Origin: an uncultured Bacteroidales bacterium
GTDB taxonomy: Bacteria; Bacteroidota; Bacteroidia; Bacteroidales; Bacteroidaceae
Assembly: GCA_902799685.1 (NCBI GenBank)
Contig: CADCBO010000012.1
Coordinates: forward strand, 1-64,000
DNA: 64,000 nucleotides
Direction: 5' to 3'
Shown: in pieces, positions 61,439 through 64,000 of the stretch
How the letters are laid out: every line of letters begins with the position of its first letter
Numbering within the stretch: position 1 is the first letter of the stretch
Position numbers and translations under genes: made by a program
The notes under the pieces: generated by a model
The model's input: only the letters and a program-made list of their open reading frames with translations
Databases searched by the model: none
Told to the model about the DNA's origin: nothing

Positions 61439-62530
61439 ATGAGTGAAAGGATAACAGTAGGCATCACCCAGGGTGATGTAAACGGCATAGGATACGAGGT
61501 TATACTCAAGACTTTTGCAGACCCCACAATGTTTGAGTTCTGTACCCCGGTGGTGTATGGGTCGCCCAAGGTTATGACATACCACCGCAAGGCCATTGAT
61601 TCTCCCACCAATTTCACCGTGGTGGACAGCGCCCGCGATGCACAGCCGGACCGCCTGAACGTGGTGAACTGCAATCCGGATGATGTCAAGGTGGATTTCG
61701 GCCTGCCTACCCAGGAGAGTGGGCAGGCTGCGTTCCAGGCTCTGGAACGTGCCGTAAAGGAGTATCGTGAGGGTAAGATAGATGTGCTGGTCACGGCTCC
61801 TATCAACAAGAAGACCATCCACTCCGATGCATTCAGTTTTCCCGGTCACACAGAGTACATAGAGGCTCAGCTGGGTGAGGGCAACCATGCGCTGATGATT
61901 CTCATGAACAGCTCCATGAGGGTGGCGCTGGCTACCATTCATGAGCCGATTTCCCGGGTCGCTTCACTTTTGAGCAAGGAGCTTATCAAGGAGAAGCTGT
62001 CCATACTGAACAACTCGCTCAAGAAGGATTTCGGAATAGAGATTCCGCGCATAGCGGTGCTTGCCCTGAATCCCCACGCCAGCGATGACGGTCTGATAGG
62101 CAAGGAGGAGAATGAGATAATCAAGCCTGCCATCAATGAGGCTGTGGCCGATAAGATACAGTGCTTCGGGCCGTTCTCTGCCGACGGTTTCTTTGGCAAC
62201 GGCGATTACCGCAGGTTCGATGCCGTGCTGGCCATGTATCACGACCAGGGGCTTATTCCGCTCAAGGCGCTGGACATGGAGTGCGGCGTGAACTTTACCG
62301 CCGGATTGCCTGTGGTGCGCACATCGCCCGACCACGGTACGGCATACGACATAGCAGGCAAGGGTGTGGCCAGCGAGGAGTCCATGCGTCAGGCCATATT
62401 CGCGGCCATTGACATATTCCGCTCACGCAGGGCCGAGGATGAGATACATGCCAATCCGCTTGGCAAGCTCTATTTTGACCGTCGCGACGACAGCGACAAG
62501 CTCAAGCATCTGGATCAGGAAAAGGAGTAA
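61439..62530 (+). CDS. pdxA: 4-hydroxythreonine-4-phosphate dehydrogenase
   Basis: PdxA oxidises 4-phosphohydroxy-L-threonine in the DXP-dependent route to pyridoxal 5'-phosphate. The 363-residue protein shows VGITQGDVNGIGYEVI at the N-terminus and the three metal-binding histidines in GHTEYIE, NPHASDDG and YHDQGLIPL. TSPDHGTAYDIAGKG near the end is also typical. It is followed by the nucleotidyltransferase gene after 18 bases, but no metabolic link between them is evident. Confidence 0.96.
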   Translation: MSERITVGITQGDVNGIGYEVILKTFADPTMFEFCTPVVYGSPKVMTYHRKAIDSPTNFTVVDSARDAQPDRLNVVNCNPDDVKVDFGLPTQESGQAAFQALERAVKEYREGKIDVLVTAPINKKTIHSDAFSFPGHTEYIEAQLGEGNHALMILMNSSMRVALATIHEPISRVASLLSKELIKEKLSILNNSLKKDFGIEIPRIAVLALNPHASDDGLIGKEENEIIKPAINEAVADKIQCFGPFSADGFFGNGDYRRFDAVLAMYHDQGLIPLKALDMECGVNFTAGLPVVRTSPDHGTAYDIAGKGVASEESMRQAIFAAIDIFRSRRAEDEIHANPLGKLYFDRRDDSDKLKHLDQEKE

Positions 62531-62548
62531 TCCTTCTCTTTTGGAATA

Positions 62549-63244
62549 ATGGTTTTCGGCATCATTTCGGCAGGTGAGGGCAGCCGTCTGGCAAGTGAGG
62601 GATTAACTCTGCCCAAGCCGTTGGTGCCGGTCTGTGGTGTTCCCATTATAGAACGCCTGGTCCGCATTTTCATGGATTGCGATGCTGAGCGAATAGCTGT
62701 GATTGTAAACGGAGAATCCATGGAGACGGTAGCCCTGCTCAAAGGTTTGGCAAAAGAGATGCCGATAGAGCTGATAGTCAGGAAAACGCCTACGCCCATG
62801 CACAGCCTTATGGAGCTTGCACCATATCTGGGCTGTGACCGTTTCTGTGTGACTACTGTCGATACCGTTTTCTCCCGTAACCGTTTCCGCACAATGATGG
62901 ATGAGTTCTCCAAGACATCACTGGACGGTCTGATGGGCGTTACATCATTTGTAGATGATGAAAAACCCTTGTATGTGGCTGCGGACGAGGATATGCTTAT
63001 ACGCGGATTTTTGGACGAGCAGGAGAACTGCCGATATGTTTCGGCAGGCATATATGCCCTAAAGGTTTCTACACTTGATGTGCTTGAAGGCTGTCTGGAA
63101 AGCGGACAGACGCGTATGCGTTATTTCCAGCGTCAGTTATTGGATTCAGGGATGCGCCTTAAAGCTTACGATATGGGACAGGTGGTTGACTTGGATCATG
63201 TGAGTGATATCATCAAGGCGGAAAAAATAGCAGAGCGGGAATGA
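62549..63244 (+). CDS. Nucleotidyltransferase family protein (sugar-phosphate NTP transferase)
   Basis: This 231-residue cytoplasmic enzyme begins FGIISAGEGSRLASEG and continues LPKPLVPVCGVPIIERLV, the nucleotide-binding and Lys motifs of NTP transferases. It is expected to activate a sugar phosphate or polyol phosphate to an NDP or CDP derivative. TTVDTVFSRNRF carries the metal-binding Asp. The substrate is not determined. The stop overlaps the ATP-grasp start in ATGA, suggesting a shared pathway with that enzyme. Confidence 0.85.
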   Translation: MVFGIISAGEGSRLASEGLTLPKPLVPVCGVPIIERLVRIFMDCDAERIAVIVNGESMETVALLKGLAKEMPIELIVRKTPTPMHSLMELAPYLGCDRFCVTTVDTVFSRNRFRTMMDEFSKTSLDGLMGVTSFVDDEKPLYVAADEDMLIRGFLDEQENCRYVSAGIYALKVSTLDVLEGCLESGQTRMRYFQRQLLDSGMRLKAYDMGQVVDLDHVSDIIKAEKIAERE

Positions 63245-64000
63245 AGTATCTTGGAGTAAGCCGTGCAGAGATATATTCGCCCAACAGCGTGGGGGGCGAT
63301 GCCGCCGTGTTCCGTGCTGTTACTTTAGAACTGGAGCGCTGTGGTAATGAGGTGCTTTGTATGACCGAGCAGGAACTGGTTTCCAAGGACCTTCCTGACG
63401 GTATTGACGGCATATTCCAGATGGCACGCAGCGGTGAGGCCCTGGCTGTATTGGATAATGCGCTTGTTCCTGTAATTAACACCGTGCAGGCTGTTTTGAA
63501 CTGTTCACGTGCCCGGCAGATGGAGATCCTGCAAGGCTCCGGACTGGTTCCTGAAAGTTTGATATGCAAAACCATTGGTGTTCCTATGGGGTGGAATAGT
63601 TTCCCTTGCTGGATAAAGCGTGCCGACAGTCATGCTGTGGAACAGGATGATGTACAGTTTGTGCAGAATGCCGGAGAGTGTGCCGCTGCAATGCGTAGTA
63701 TGTCGGAGCGGGGCATTAGGGATTGTGTGCTACAGGCACATGTAAAAGGGTGGCTGGTAAAGTTCTACGGAGTGAGAGGATACGGGTTGACAGACTGCTA
63801 TGCTGCAACCGTCAGGGATGGCAAGTTCGGCTTGGAACGCTACAATGATACGCCAGATAGTGCCAGTGTGGATATGGATGCGCTCACCGCTGTGGCGGAT
63901 CGGGCATCGGAGTTGCTTGGAGTTGATGTGTATGGCGGTGATGCGGTGGTGGGGCAGGATGGAAGGATTACCTTGATTGATTTCAATGACTGGCCCAGTT
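63241..64000 (+). CDS. ATP-grasp domain protein, truncated by the window end
   Basis: At least 253 residues are visible and the frame runs past 64000. The protein begins MKYLGVSRAEIYSPN. The late part has VKFYGVRGYG and ITLIDFNDWPS, the latter matching the metal-binding end of ATP-grasp ligases (where an Asp and an Asn bind Mg). WIKRADSHA fits the ATP-binding Lys region. Such enzymes join a carboxylate to an amine or thiol using ATP. The substrate is unknown. It is coupled to the nucleotidyltransferase by a four-base overlap. Confidence 0.75.
   Translation, partial: MKYLGVSRAEIYSPNSVGGDAAVFRAVTLELERCGNEVLCMTEQELVSKDLPDGIDGIFQMARSGEALAVLDNALVPVINTVQAVLNCSRARQMEILQGSGLVPESLICKTIGVPMGWNSFPCWIKRADSHAVEQDDVQFVQNAGECAAAMRSMSERGIRDCVLQAHVKGWLVKFYGVRGYGLTDCYAATVRDGKFGLERYNDTPDSASVDMDALTAVADRASELLGVDVYGGDAVVGQDGRITLIDFNDWPS

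Overview
The window is chromosomal DNA from a member of the Bacteroidota, most likely the order Bacteroidales. Three things support this: the fused lpxC/fabZ gene lying between lpxD and lpxA, -7 boxes of the TAnnTTTG type, and families typical of that group (UpxY, BACON, BspA-like leucine-rich repeats, DUF4837, C10 peptidase). Genus and species cannot be read from the sequence. No rRNA, tRNA, CRISPR array, integrase or plasmid gene was seen.

Layout. (1) 160-10716, minus strand: a tight housekeeping cluster running hydroxyacid dehydrogenase, prfA, pyrF, lpxD, lpxC/fabZ, lpxA, a small acidic protein, miaA, a YciO/Sua5 protein and a dipeptidyl peptidase IV. It covers lipid A synthesis, tRNA A37 modification, translation termination and peptide use. 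(2) 10903-28973, plus strand: a GH9 glycoside hydrolase lipoprotein followed by an export operon. The operon encodes an ABC ATPase, an ABC-2 permease with a large extracytoplasmic part, TolC, an adaptor, an RND pump, a second RND pump fused to an ABC ATPase, and another ABC permease. (3) 28975-29240: a 266-bp palindromic REP/MITE-like element that fills a convergent gap. (4) 29250-33751, minus strand: a BspA-like protein with nearly identical 492-bp internal repeats, and a Sel1-repeat protein. (5) 33861-36808, plus strand: two fusion proteins, sugar kinase-RapZ C-terminal domain and MurU-like nucleotidyltransferase-NadE.

(6) 37153-55478, plus strand: the most unusual part, an AT-rich 18-kb block of 16 codirectional, mostly touching or overlapping genes. 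It opens with a promoter, a leader with a terminator-like hairpin, and a UpxY antiterminator of the type that normally heads capsule loci. The block has no capsule genes. It encodes three RyR-domain proteins, a SIR2-TIR protein, an nSTAND ATPase with WD40 propellers, a TPR-BACON-barrel protein, a lipoprotein, a C10 protease, a MscS channel coupled to a RyR-like protein, a SanA-like protein, a DUF5675 protein, a sigma factor, an anti-sigma-like protein with a C39-like domain, and a WG-repeat protein. My reading, which is inference, is a stress or conflict-response system in which an NAD-derived signal is made or consumed by SIR2/TIR and sensed by RyR domains, with channel and envelope outputs.

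(7) 55489-64000: return to core-like composition. A HIT-like/SpoIID fusion and a glycosyltransferase lie on the minus strand. Then rlmN, a DUF4837 lipoprotein, pdxA, a sugar nucleotidyltransferase and a truncated ATP-grasp gene lie on the plus strand.
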